Source: Candidatus Binatia bacterium (lineage in GTDB: Bacteria; Desulfobacterota_B; Binatia; UBA9968; JAJDTQ01). Taken from it: 11,491 bases of DNA. A model generated the notes under the pieces. The model was not told where the DNA came from and ran no database searches. It worked only from the letters and a program-made list of their open reading frames with translations. The number at the start of each line of letters is the position of its first letter. The first letter of the stretch is position 1. The stretch is from the NCBI GenBank assembly GCA_022827045.1, contig JAJDTQ010000020.1, forward strand, positions 1 through 11,491, given 5' to 3'. The position numbers were made by a program, and so were the translations under genes. Of the stretch, positions 1 to 5,799 are shown in pieces.

Positions 1-618
1 GCCGCGATACGCTTGCTCGGGACCGGCGACGGCCGGGATTTCCTGGCGCCGGTGTGGCGCTGCATCGGCGAGGCGCTCGGCCCGCGGCCCTTCGATCCCG
101 TCCATCCCGAACGCCACGCGAGTTGGGCCTACCGGCAAGGGGAGGACTGGGAGAACCTGAAACGCTCGGTGCTGGGCGTGCCGGAGCACGAAACGACGCC
201 GGTGCTGCTCACGCGGCTGGCGGAAGCGGAATACCGGTTGGGCGACCGTACGCGGGCCATCGGGCACTGGTTCGAACTCTGCTGGAGGGCTCCCACGGTT
301 CTCCGGGGGCTGGTGGACGATCCCGGCTTCCCTGACGCCGGCGTTGCCGCGGCATGGGGCGCCGCGCAGGATCAGGACGTGGAGCCGGAGCTGTCACCCG
401 AATGGTTCCCCGCCTGGATGCTGCTCCAGGACCCCTCGCTGGCCGCCGGACTCGCGCCCTGCGGAGAAAGCGACGGACCGCGCCGGGCCTTCGACGTGGT
501 CCGCGATCTCTTGACCGACAGCGCAAGCGACGCGCGCCGCATCGCGCTGCGCCGTGAGCTCAAAACGCTTCATCCGGCCTTGTTGACCGGCTACCTCGAT
601 CAGTTCGCCGCAAACTGA
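1..618 (+). CDS. Hypothetical protein, C-terminal part (5' end outside window)
   Basis: The reading frame is open from base 1 to the TGA at 616-618, with no stop upstream inside the window. The TTG at 13 is therefore probably an internal codon of a longer gene. I do not recognise the family. The visible part has about 205 residues, is rich in Trp, Pro and Leu, and contains a segment around nt 202-285 (LAEAEYRLGDRTRAIGHW) that reads like one tetratricopeptide-type helix pair. There is no signal peptide, membrane segment or obvious catalytic motif in this part. Codon use is strongly GC-rich, matching the relaxase at the other end and unlike the AT-rich patch that follows. No terminator hairpin with a T-run follows the stop. 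A short TPR-like solenoid role is only a guess. Confidence 0.65.
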   Translation, partial: AAIRLLGTGDGRDFLAPVWRCIGEALGPRPFDPVHPERHASWAYRQGEDWENLKRSVLGVPEHETTPVLLTRLAEAEYRLGDRTRAIGHWFELCWRAPTVLRGLVDDPGFPDAGVAAAWGAAQDQDVEPELSPEWFPAWMLLQDPSLAAGLAPCGESDGPRRAFDVVRDLLTDSASDARRIALRRELKTLHPALLTGYLDQFAAN

Positions 619-869
619 TTCCCCGCTACGCTCAGGACGGACGGGACGGCGTTCCAATTGCTCTTCGTTCTCCGATGGCCGGTGTCGCAAGGTGGCGGGA
701 GCCGGTGCGCGGCGGACCGAAGCGTCGAGGTCCGGCACTCCCAGATCTGTAGTCGCCGACAACTCTAGCAGCCAGGCGAAAGCCTCGCCCCAAGAGCGAT
801 GAATCGTGGGTGCCGCCGACATCCACGCCGACCATGTGCCGACCTCGTATATCACCCATAACAAACTAA
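619..869. other. Non-coding gap, nothing convincing
   Basis: About 250 bases between the first gene and the AT-rich cassette. Several overlapping open frames exist on both strands, but none shows a ribosome binding site or a recognisable protein. A weak 5-base dyad (GGCGA/TCGCC, about 775-788) is present. Base composition changes sharply from GC-rich to AT-rich at about 840-885, which may mark a recombination junction. Confidence 0.4.
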
Positions 870-1097
870 TATTATTATGCTTTTTACGGTTACAAGCTGT
901 GGGATCGCTACGCCGTCATCACATCCGGCTGCACAGGTACCTACCAATACCAATTCCCTTGGGTGGTGGGATTTGGCGTCCCGTTCGACTTGAAAAGGTG
1001 GGTCTTTCGGGATATAGCCTGGAAGGCTACAGACCCCCAAAAGCGCCGAAAGGTCTTTTCTGATGGATTTGAGACGCTGGAACTGGTCGAATCCTAG
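870..1097 (+). CDS. Unrecognised small ORF without normal start codon (possibly 5'-truncated)
   Basis: The frame opens after a TAA at 867-869 and runs to the TAG at 1095-1097, 75 codons. It contains no ATG or TTG early; the first GTG is at 963 and a CTG lies about 10 codons in. The translation looks more protein-like than the competing frames: it starts with YYYAFYGYKLWDRYAVITSG, then has an aromatic and glycine stretch (PWVVGFGVPFDLKRW) and a charged end. Its last 35 bases overlap the start of the membrane protein gene at 1063, which suggests translational coupling. I do not recognise the family. It may be the 3' remnant of a gene cut at the composition change near 870, a gene with a CTG start, or chance. 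Confidence 0.35.
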   Translation, partial: YYYAFYGYKLWDRYAVITSGCTGTYQYQFPWVVGFGVPFDLKRWVFRDIAWKATDPQKRRKVFSDGFETLELVES

Positions 1098-1728
1098 TCT
1101 CAATCTCCTCATAGGAGATAGAGATTGGTCGAGCGTTAGTCTCGACTTCATCAAATTCCTGGTCAGCGGATTAGGATTTGGAGTCGTCGTGCTCGGGTAT
1201 AGCTACACGCACACCTTTTTTCGCAGCTTTGGCCTGTCGCTCTTTCAACTCGAAATGTCCTCCATCGACATCATTTATCGTGGGGTCGCGTTGATCCTGA
1301 CACCCAAGATTGCGGTTTTCTTCCCGTTAGTGATTCTCGTGTCGACATTCCTGTTGGTCGTACGCCCCCACCTCCATCAATTCATCGGGCTCTTGGGCGC
1401 TGGTATGGCGGTGACGATCTTGATGGTGGGCACTCTACTGCTAGGCACGAGTTTGGGAGAAGACCACGCCAAAGGGATATGGGCTTATGGAAAAGGGAAA
1501 AAAGTATTTTGCCGATTTCACGCGCCTCAGGGCGACCCATTGAAGGAGGAGTTGTTGCCCGTTCTCGACAAACTAGGCACGGAGGAGCGTTTGCAACTAA
1601 TCCATCTTGGCAGGGAAATCATCTACCTCGCACCGAAGCTTGATGAGGTTCCGAGGGGACGTAGGACAGGAGAGAGCTATGCAGTACCGACATCTCTGTT
1701 ACGTTTTTGCCGCATTGTGGGCACTTAG
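1063..1728 (+). CDS. Small integral membrane protein, three predicted helices
   Basis: The protein has 221 residues. Hydrophobic segments lie at about residues 31-48, 82-100 and 106-131, followed by a soluble, charged C-terminal part (about 132-221) with the segment EERLQLIHLGREIIYLAP. A conserved-looking aromatic stretch (YSYTHTFFRSFGLSLFQLEM) sits between helix 1 and helix 2. The ATG at 1063 has a modest AAAGG about 8-10 bases upstream. The start overlaps the upstream ORF, and the end overlaps the next gene's start by 50 bases, so these three frames are probably co-transcribed and coupled. The composition is clearly lower in GC than the flanks. I do not recognise the family; an inner-membrane location is likely, and the C-terminal domain may be cytoplasmic. 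The function is unknown. Confidence 0.6.
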   Translation: MDLRRWNWSNPSLNLLIGDRDWSSVSLDFIKFLVSGLGFGVVVLGYSYTHTFFRSFGLSLFQLEMSSIDIIYRGVALILTPKIAVFFPLVILVSTFLLVVRPHLHQFIGLLGAGMAVTILMVGTLLLGTSLGEDHAKGIWAYGKGKKVFCRFHAPQGDPLKEELLPVLDKLGTEERLQLIHLGREIIYLAPKLDEVPRGRRTGESYAVPTSLLRFCRIVGT

Positions 1729-2032
1729 CGCCGCGTCGGCGTCTGCCCAAGACTTCAACCAAGCCCGACTCCTTGACGAAGTCAAAGCCAAAGTGGCGAA
1801 GGCCAAGAAATGCAATCCATTCGTCGAACCAGGCTGCAATACACCCACTGGAGACCCTCCCCTTGGTTGTACCGATTGCAGCATGGCCGATCTGGCAAAA
1901 CTCTTACGGAAAGGCGAGACGATCCGAAAGCTTGAGAGCATCAAGATTGATGGCAAGACGATAAAGTTTCGTGAAAAGCTCACAAAAAAACACGTCGATA
2001 GCCTCAAGATGGGACCACAGGTCGGATTCTAG
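1679..2032 (+). CDS. Small secreted cysteine-containing protein
   Basis: The protein has 117 residues. I chose the ATG at 1679 rather than the in-frame ATG at 1607 because AGGAGA lies about 5 bases before it and because this start gives a clean signal peptide: a short basic N-terminus, the hydrophobic run CYVFAALWALSAASASA, and a likely signal peptidase I cleavage after ASA before QDFNQ. The mature part is Lys-rich with a helix-like segment (about 28-45), then four cysteines (KKCNPFVEPGCN and LGCTDC) that could form two periplasmic disulphides, then a Lys-rich C-terminus. It overlaps the preceding membrane-protein gene by 50 bases in another frame, suggesting an operon. No family was recognised. 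A periplasmic partner of the membrane protein is a reasonable inference, not shown. Confidence 0.65.
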   Translation: MQYRHLCYVFAALWALSAASASAQDFNQARLLDEVKAKVAKAKKCNPFVEPGCNTPTGDPPLGCTDCSMADLAKLLRKGETIRKLESIKIDGKTIKFREKLTKKHVDSLKMGPQVGF

Positions 2033-2183
2033 TGTACGAAGCATTTGGGCGTTGTCCAGGCGAAATGACGAGCAGTGACAGGCCATCTGCTGGGCTCGGT
2101 TATAATATCTCGAACTTCAACGGGTGTCGTCCCTGTAAGCGGCCTCGCTTTGCCGGCGCCCACGGTACTAGGGTGGGCGCGCG
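2033..2183. other. Intergenic, no supported gene
   Basis: This stretch follows the secreted-protein gene. A perfect TATAAT occurs at 2101-2106 with a GTGACA at 2075-2080. The 20-base spacing is too long for a standard sigma-70 promoter and no convincing gene follows, so I do not call it a promoter. A + strand open frame from 2032 has no ribosome binding site and looks like chance. Confidence 0.3.
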
Positions 2184-2459
2184 CTACGCTTCAGCTTCCA
2201 GCGTCCGCCGCGGCGCTCCAATCCCTGGGCGGATCCTCATACAGATTTCCAACTCGGCTTTGGCAACGCACGGCCCTCTTGAGTGTTTTGCTCGGTCCAA
2301 CAGTGCTGGCAAATTCAGACTCTCGCTTGCCGCTTTTTCCCTCTCACGCCCAATAGGATAATTGTGCGCATTGTCGGTCCAACGTACCTTCACGTCTCGC
2401 GGGCAACTATTCTTTACCTCCCAACGATGGTTCGTTGGGTCGTCAGTAGTGTCCGACAC
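2184..2459 (-). CDS. Hypothetical small ORF, possibly a gene remnant
   Basis: This is a 91-codon frame starting with GTG at 2459. The first third reads like real protein (NHRWEVKNSCPRDVKVRW), and a second cysteine pair follows (GPCVAKAELEIC). The last third is arginine- and proline-rich and less convincing. A stop codon lies two codons upstream of the GTG, so no longer start is possible in this frame, and there is no clear ribosome binding site. It ends close to where the IS21-family terminus begins (2484), so the 5' end of a former gene may have been lost when that element inserted. Family unknown; it could be noise. Confidence 0.25.
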   Translation of the reverse strand: MSDTTDDPTNHRWEVKNSCPRDVKVRWTDNAHNYPIGREREKAASESLNLPALLDRAKHSRGPCVAKAELEICMRIRPGIGAPRRTLEAEA

Positions 2460-2515
2460 ATCTCATCGCAAAACAATTGGCTATGTCAATGTCAGCCGAA
2501 ATGTCCCAGGCTGAA

Positions 2516-2540
2516 GGGAGTCGGTGTGGGATTGACTCCC
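2516..2540 (-). terminator. Stem-loop downstream of istB
   Basis: A perfect 7-base dyad GGGAGTC / GACTCCC (2516-2522 and 2534-2540) has an 11-base loop, just inside the IS21-type terminus and after the istB stop. There is no T-run, so it may be a weak terminator or a structural part of the IS end. Confidence 0.35.
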
Positions 2541-2586
2541 TACGGTTGGTTCCGCTGCTGCGGAAGGGGCTCGCGAGACACGGCCA

Positions 2587-3055
2587 TCACAGTATCGCTT
2601 CCTCGTGGCCTTGCTCGGACGCGGACCGCATGAGGTTCTGGTGCTCCCGCATCCAGTAGCTGTTGCCGCGGATGTTGACGATGTGGCAGTGGTGCAGCAG
2701 CCGGTCGATGAGGGCCGCGGCCATGATCTCGTGGCCGAGCACGCCTCCCCATTCCTCGAAGCCCCTTGTTGGAGTTGAGCACGGTGGAGGCGCGTTCGTG
2801 GCGGGCGTTGAAGAGTTGAAAGAAGAGCACGGCGCCGTGCTGGCTGATGCGCAGGTAGCCGATGTCGTCCATCACGAGCAGGGCAGGATGAGTCAGCACG
2901 CGCAGCCTACAGGAGAGCTGGCCTGCGGCCGTGGGATCGACGAGCGACTCGATAAGCGCAGCCAGGGTCTCGTAGTAGACGCGGCGTCTGGATTCGGTCG
3001 CGGTGATGGCCAAGCTTATGGCCAGATGCGTTTTCCCGACTCCGGCAGACCCTCC
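2587..3055 (-). pseudogene. istB: IstB-type ATPase helper of IS21, 5'-truncated and frameshifted
   Basis: IstB is the AAA+ helper ATPase that, with the IstA transposase, drives IS21-family transposition. The remnant begins at the Walker A motif GSAGVGKTH (about 3029-3052), continues with AISLAITATESRRR and the Walker B-like LLVMDDIGYL (usually VVDEIGYL), then FNARHERASTV and NSNKG. There the frame breaks: a GGGG run (minus strand, 2762-2765) has one G more than the expected GGG. Dropping one G restores the classic tail: FEEWGGVLGHEIMAAALIDR, then HIVNIRGNSYWM, ending at the TGA at 2587. The N-terminal domain is absent, and upstream sequence is unrelated. The gene is non-functional on two counts. 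The frameshift could be natural or a homopolymer sequencing error; the 5' truncation is real in this window. Confidence 0.85.
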
Positions 3056-3393
3056 ACATACTGCCCGCTACCACGGTGGGGGATAACGATTCGCTACCCG
3101 TTCCATCCTTGTGCCGACGAGACGGTAGGGAATCTCCGAAAAACCATCGAAACCTCACTCCTACTCCATCTTTCTGAGTCATTCGACCGAAATTCGCCAA
3201 CTGGTTGAACGCCGCATCGAGGGTTCGCGCGCCGCCGCTGTCCTTCCGCGCCCCGCGGTCGAAGCAGTGCTACTTGCCCGAAGGGTCCGCGTCCGTCGGC
3301 GTAGGCGCGCCTATCAACGCGCACAGGCCGTTGAAGTGCGACTGCGACGCCGGGCGATCCTTGCAACAATGAGGACAAATCTCATCTCGATGC
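3056..3393. other. Unassigned sequence between IS21 remnant and kinase relic
   Basis: This is about 340 bases of junction DNA. Open frames on both strands are short and arginine-rich, with no ribosome binding site or recognisable motif. A + strand stretch near 3174-3225 reads LSHSTEIRQLVERRIEGSRA, which looks somewhat protein-like, but I cannot assign it. It may be the remains of another mobile element or the lost N-terminal half of the histidine kinase that follows. Confidence 0.3.
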
Positions 3394-3796
3394 GTAATCG
3401 ACAGCGGAGTCGCCGAACACGCGGATCTCGGCCACGAACTTGCCGTGCCCGACTCCGGTCGGGTGCTGGTGGTGTACCGGCCCGGGGCATTGTGCTGCGC
3501 GTTGCGCAACCTGTTGGAAAATGCGGGCACCCAAGGGTCCCGGCCACCGCGCGGGTCACGGACTACTGCGGACGTGTGCGCGTTGTCATAGGACACGGTT
3601 CAGGCATGCGGGACCAACACGATGTGTACGGTGGAGGCGCCGCTTTCGAGGTCGGCGCCACGTTCAACGCTGGGCACACTGGGATCTCGCGAATCGCACG
3701 TCCACTTCGCTTTCCAGAGAGCTTGTACTGAATCGCATGCTGGTCAATCGGCTACCCAGCGGCCACCGAGAAGGCGTTTCTAAACCAAAGGGCTAA
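3394..3796 (+). pseudogene. Decayed sensor histidine kinase, ATP-binding C-terminal domain
   Basis: Three frames read in succession give the signature order of a two-component kinase HATPase domain. Frame A (3394-3525) gives AEHADLGHEL, then a strand, then the N-box ALCCALRNLLENA with the conserved Glu and Asn at 3517-3522. Frame B gives ARVTDYCGRVRVVIGHGSGM (about 3545-3610), matching the strand plus a G1 box DxGxG whose Asp is replaced, then GHTGISRIARPL (about 3675-3710), a damaged G2 box. Frame C gives MLVNRLPSGHREGVSKPKG and a TAA at 3794-3796, matching the usual end of such kinases (LxNRxxGGLxVxVxLP). Frame changes fall at about 3526-3541 and 3700-3735. The H-box and sensor domain are not visible. 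Family knowledge: these proteins autophosphorylate on His. This copy cannot be functional. Confidence 0.55.
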
Positions 3797-3824
3797 AGGT
3801 TCGATTCCCTTTGCTCGCTCCATT
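3795..3824 (+). other. tRNA/tmRNA 3'-end-like fragment, possible attachment-site relic
   Basis: The sequence AAAGGTTCGATTCCCTTT matches the tRNA T-arm consensus GGTTCGANTCC exactly, with a stem carrying one A-C mismatch. It is followed at the right spacing by a 7-base acceptor-like strand, a discriminator base and CCA (TGCTCGC-T-CCA). I cannot find a matching 5' acceptor strand (GCGAGCA), D-arm or anticodon arm upstream, so this is not a complete tRNA gene. Such 3' fragments are commonly left by integration of mobile elements into tRNA or tmRNA genes. A chance match is possible. Confidence 0.35.
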
Positions 3825-3910
3825 GAATTCTCTTGCGTCAATCCCATTTACATCGGTTAGATAAGCAAGTGCATGTCGTAACTTCTCCTCCCTGCTCTAG
3901 CAACGCTCCT

Positions 3911-3930
3911 CTAGCAGGCCGTGGAAAAAC
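3911..3930. repeat. IS5-family left end: CTAG target copy plus terminal inverted repeat
   Basis: CTAG at 3911-3914 is followed by CAGGCCGTGGAAAAAC. Including the CTAG, 16 of 19 bases match the reverse complement of the right end (CTAGCAGGTTGTTGAAAAA). The IS proper most likely begins at 3915. A perfect hairpin (CCGTGG at 3919-3924, CCACGG at 3931-3936) overlaps this end and could insulate the element from outside transcription. Confidence 0.75.
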
Positions 3931-5208
3931 CCACGGATTTGAGAGTTGGTGACTGACGCAAAGGGAAGCGGACGCTTGACGAGCTGGGATAGAGGTCATT
4001 CGCACGCCTTTTCATGCCAACGACCGTGGCGCAGAGGCACGACCCGACAGGAAACGTGGTCATGTACCGACTCCCAGGGTGCGCAGCCGCACCAGGTTGT
4101 AGACCGCGAAGGTCAGGGTGAACTGGAAGTCCACCTTCGGTAGCCCGCGATGCTTGAGCTTGCGCAACCCGCCGACGGTCTTGGCCCAGCCGAAGGCTTC
4201 CTCGATCCGCTTGCGCACCCGTTGGCTCTGAGCGTAGCCAGCGTGACGGGTGGTGCGGCGGTCAATGGCCGAACGCCGGTGGGTGTCGTTCTGCGCCACA
4301 TGGGGACTGACGTTCGCCCAGCGCAACCCCTCGACAAAGTCCCTGGTGTCATACCCCTTGTCCGCACCCACGGTGAGCCGGCCCTTGCCGGGTCGCGCCT
4401 CGATCATGGCCAGCGCCGATTCCCGCTCAGCCCGTCCGCTGGCCTGGGTGGTGCGCGTGTCCACGATCAGTCCATGGCGGTTGTCCATCAAGGCATGTCC
4501 CAGGTAGCACAACTTCGCTTCCTGCCCCTTGCCCTTGCGGTACTGCAGGGCCTGCGGGTCGGTGCTGGACTCATGGGTCGCGTTGCTGCGCTTCTCGCCC
4601 CGGAAGTCCTCCTCGGCATTGCGTCCGCCGCCGCCCCGCGGTCCCTCGCCCCCCTTGGGGCGGAACGACTTCATCGATGCCCACGCCTCCAGCAGCGTCC
4701 CATCCACGCTGAAGTGCTCATCCGACAAGAGCCGCGCGTCTCGCGCCTGCACCAGGATCTTCCCAAAGAACTCCCGGGCGATCTCCGAGCCGATCAACCG
4801 CTCCCGGTTCTTCGTGAACGTCGAGTGGTCCCACATCGCCTCGTCCATCGACAGCCCCACAAACCATCGGAACAAGAGGTTGTAGTCCAGTTGCTCCACC
4901 AACAGCCGCTCGCTGCGGATCGAGTAGAGCACCTGCAACAGCAACGCCCGCAGCAACTGCTCCGGCGCGATCGACGGCCGCCCCGTGTGCGAGTACATCG
5001 CCTCGAACTCCCCGGACAACTCTTCCAGCGCCCGGTTCACCATCTCCCGGATCGGTCGCAACGGATGGTCCCTGGGAACACGGGCTTCCGGCGATACATA
5101 GCTGAACATGCCTTCTTGACGCGGATCAGTGCCTCTCATCGACTCCTCCGTCCCACTACCAACATACAAAATATGTATCCGCGTCAGACGGACTTTTTCA
5201 ACAACCTG
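3915..5208 (-). mobile_element. IS5-family insertion sequence, complete
   Basis: The element is about 1294 bp, bounded by imperfect terminal inverted repeats (starting CAGG, ending CCTG) and flanked on both sides by CTAG. IS5-subgroup elements are known to target and duplicate YTAR sites, and CTAG fits. One intact transposase gene occupies most of it on the minus strand. About 145 non-coding bases lie between the transposase stop and the left end. The intact gene, matching ends and reconstructable target gene suggest a recent insertion compared with the decayed IS21 and ISAzo13 remnants nearby. Confidence 0.8.
4060..5139 (-). CDS. IS5-family DDE transposase
   Basis: The transposase has 359 residues and cuts and joins the IS ends through a DDE active site. 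I chose the ATG at 5139 because GGAGGA lies 4-5 bases upstream; an in-frame TTG at 5169 gives a 10-residue extension with no better site. The N-terminal region (about 20-115) is the DUF772-type domain, with the motifs HPLRPIREMVNRAL, GRPSIAPEQLLRALLLQ, LLFRWFVGL and the DHSTFTKNRERL box. Catalytic candidates are D146 (SVDGTLLEAWAS), D260 (GADKGYD) and E313 (RIEEAFGWAK), in the expected order. A variable glycine- and arginine-rich insertion lies at about 160-190. The frame is intact and of typical family length, so the element may be active. Confidence 0.92.
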   Translation of the reverse strand: MRGTDPRQEGMFSYVSPEARVPRDHPLRPIREMVNRALEELSGEFEAMYSHTGRPSIAPEQLLRALLLQVLYSIRSERLLVEQLDYNLLFRWFVGLSMDEAMWDHSTFTKNRERLIGSEIAREFFGKILVQARDARLLSDEHFSVDGTLLEAWASMKSFRPKGGEGPRGGGGRNAEEDFRGEKRSNATHESSTDPQALQYRKGKGQEAKLCYLGHALMDNRHGLIVDTRTTQASGRAERESALAMIEARPGKGRLTVGADKGYDTRDFVEGLRWANVSPHVAQNDTHRRSAIDRRTTRHAGYAQSQRVRKRIEEAFGWAKTVGGLRKLKHRGLPKVDFQFTLTFAVYNLVRLRTLGVGT

Positions 5209-5212
5209 CTAG
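5192..5212. repeat. IS5-family right end: terminal inverted repeat plus CTAG target copy
   Basis: The terminal repeat, read outward, is ACTTTTTCAACAACCTG (5192-5208), followed by CTAG at 5209-5212. It matches the left end in inverted orientation. The end adds a short in-frame tail (SRLLKKSV) to the interrupted secreted-protein gene. Confidence 0.75.
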
Positions 5213-5523
5213 TATACCGTTTGCCCGCGAAAAGGCACTCGTTGTTTACTTGGGCGCTACCACCCGAACCACCGCCGCCAGTTTTTTGGAGGGTTAAACG
5301 ACCTGACTTTTTTAGTTCTTCCAAAATCCTATCAATTTCTGCTGGATCGGTAATGACTTCCATCGTCGTTTGAGCGGTCACAGTGGTTATCAGCCCAAAC
5401 AAGAGTATGACAACCCCAATTGCTCTTGCCATCGCTTCCCTCCCACATATTGATGTCGTTGTTCCGTAGGTATCATGGCAAACGTCCTTCAATGATTTCC
5501 CTACGCTTAGACCAGCAGTAGTG

Positions 5524-5718
5524 CGTCTGCACGGCGAACTCTGCGGTGTCGTGGTCGACACCCACTCTCACCCAGTCGGCATTGGCCGTAGGGTCGTAGA
5601 CTCCGTAGGGGATCGCCTTCCCGCGTTCGCGGTCGATGAAATCGTGAACCTTCACCTCCTCGGGTTGGCCCTTCGGACGCCATTTCCGACCAGCATTGCG
5701 ATACGGGCCGATCAAGTC
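5524..5718 (-). pseudogene. ISAzo13-family transposase fragment
   Basis: About 65 residues match the central part of ISAzo13-type transposases: LIGPYRNAGRKWRPKG, then EEVKVHDFIDRERGKAIPYG, VYDPTANADWV, and VGVDHDTAEFAVQT. Homology begins abruptly at about 5718 and ends at about 5524, after which the frame continues 16 unrelated residues to a stop at 5473. The N-terminal region, the remaining catalytic region and both element ends are missing. The piece lies 90 bases upstream of the small secreted-protein gene, so its non-homologous tail region may contain that gene's promoter. Non-functional relic. Confidence 0.75.
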
Positions 5719-5760
5719 TTCCCTCCCAATGCTTGCGTCCCGCTATTCATAACACGAGCA

Positions 5761-5782
5761 TAGCAGTTGTTGTGGAAAAACT
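5761..5782. repeat. Solo IS-terminus-like sequence
   Basis: TAGCAGTTGTTGTGGAAAAA is very close to the IS5-family terminal repeat in this window (TAGCAGGTTGTTGAAAAA), differing by small indels. There is no transposase of that family beside it. It could be a leftover end from another insertion or the terminal repeat of the ISAzo13 element whose fragment lies 45 bases away. Confidence 0.35.
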
Positions 5783-5799
5783 ATTCTTGGCAAGATAGC

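Larger units (their letters stand above)
2484..3055 (-). mobile_element. IS21-family element remnant (right end plus partial istB)
   Basis: The outer boundary begins with TGTCAATGTCAGCCGAAATG, whose TGT terminus and GTCGAAAT-like internal motif resemble IS21-family ends. Between this end and the istB stop lie two hairpins: GGGAGTC/GACTCCC (2516-2540) and TTCCGC/GCGGAA (about 2550-2565). The istB sequence then runs on the minus strand up to the Walker A region at about 3050, where recognisable homology stops abruptly. The upstream half of istB, all of istA and the other terminus are missing, so the copy cannot move by itself. Confidence 0.7.
3838..5432 (-). pseudogene. Small secreted cysteine protein gene interrupted by IS5-family element
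   Basis: The 5' part (5432 down to 5213) starts with ATG after a good GGGAGG site. It encodes a signal peptide (MARAIGVVILLFGLITTVTA, likely cleaved before QTTME), a short acidic/basic segment, a Gly/Ser linker (TGGGGSGGSA), then NNECLFAGKRYT. At that point the IS begins, and the interrupted frame would end in 9 IS-encoded residues (stop at 5184). On the far side of the element, minus strand from 3914, the frame continues without error: RGALLEQGG, a segment with CTC and a final C, then KWD and a TGA at 3838. Rejoined with a single CTAG, the protein has 98 residues and four cysteines in the mature C-terminal part. The pattern C-x3-GK-x-Y-x-x-GA resembles small exported proteins such as the DUF1496 type. 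Role unknown. Confidence 0.75.

Noticed and set aside
632..859. Minus-strand frame beginning near VGVDVGGT, reminiscent of hydantoinase or sugar-kinase N-termini
   Set aside because: Only the short glycine motif matches; the rest is arginine-rich and unlike those families, and there is no ribosome binding site.
1607..1678. Longer N-terminus for the secreted protein starting at ATG 1607
   Set aside because: It would bury the signal peptide behind 24 residues and ignore the good AGGAGA site before the ATG at 1679.
2075..2106. TATAAT box with upstream GTGACA as a promoter
   Set aside because: The spacer is 20 bases and no convincing gene follows on the + strand, so it is not supported as a promoter.
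3720..3824. A complete tRNA gene ending at the CCA near 3824
   Set aside because: No 5' acceptor strand, D-arm or proper anticodon stem could be paired upstream; only the T-arm and acceptor 3' side look tRNA-like.
4150..5373. 407-codon + strand frame across the IS5 transposase
   Set aside because: It is antisense to an intact DDE transposase, crosses the IS end, and has shadow composition.
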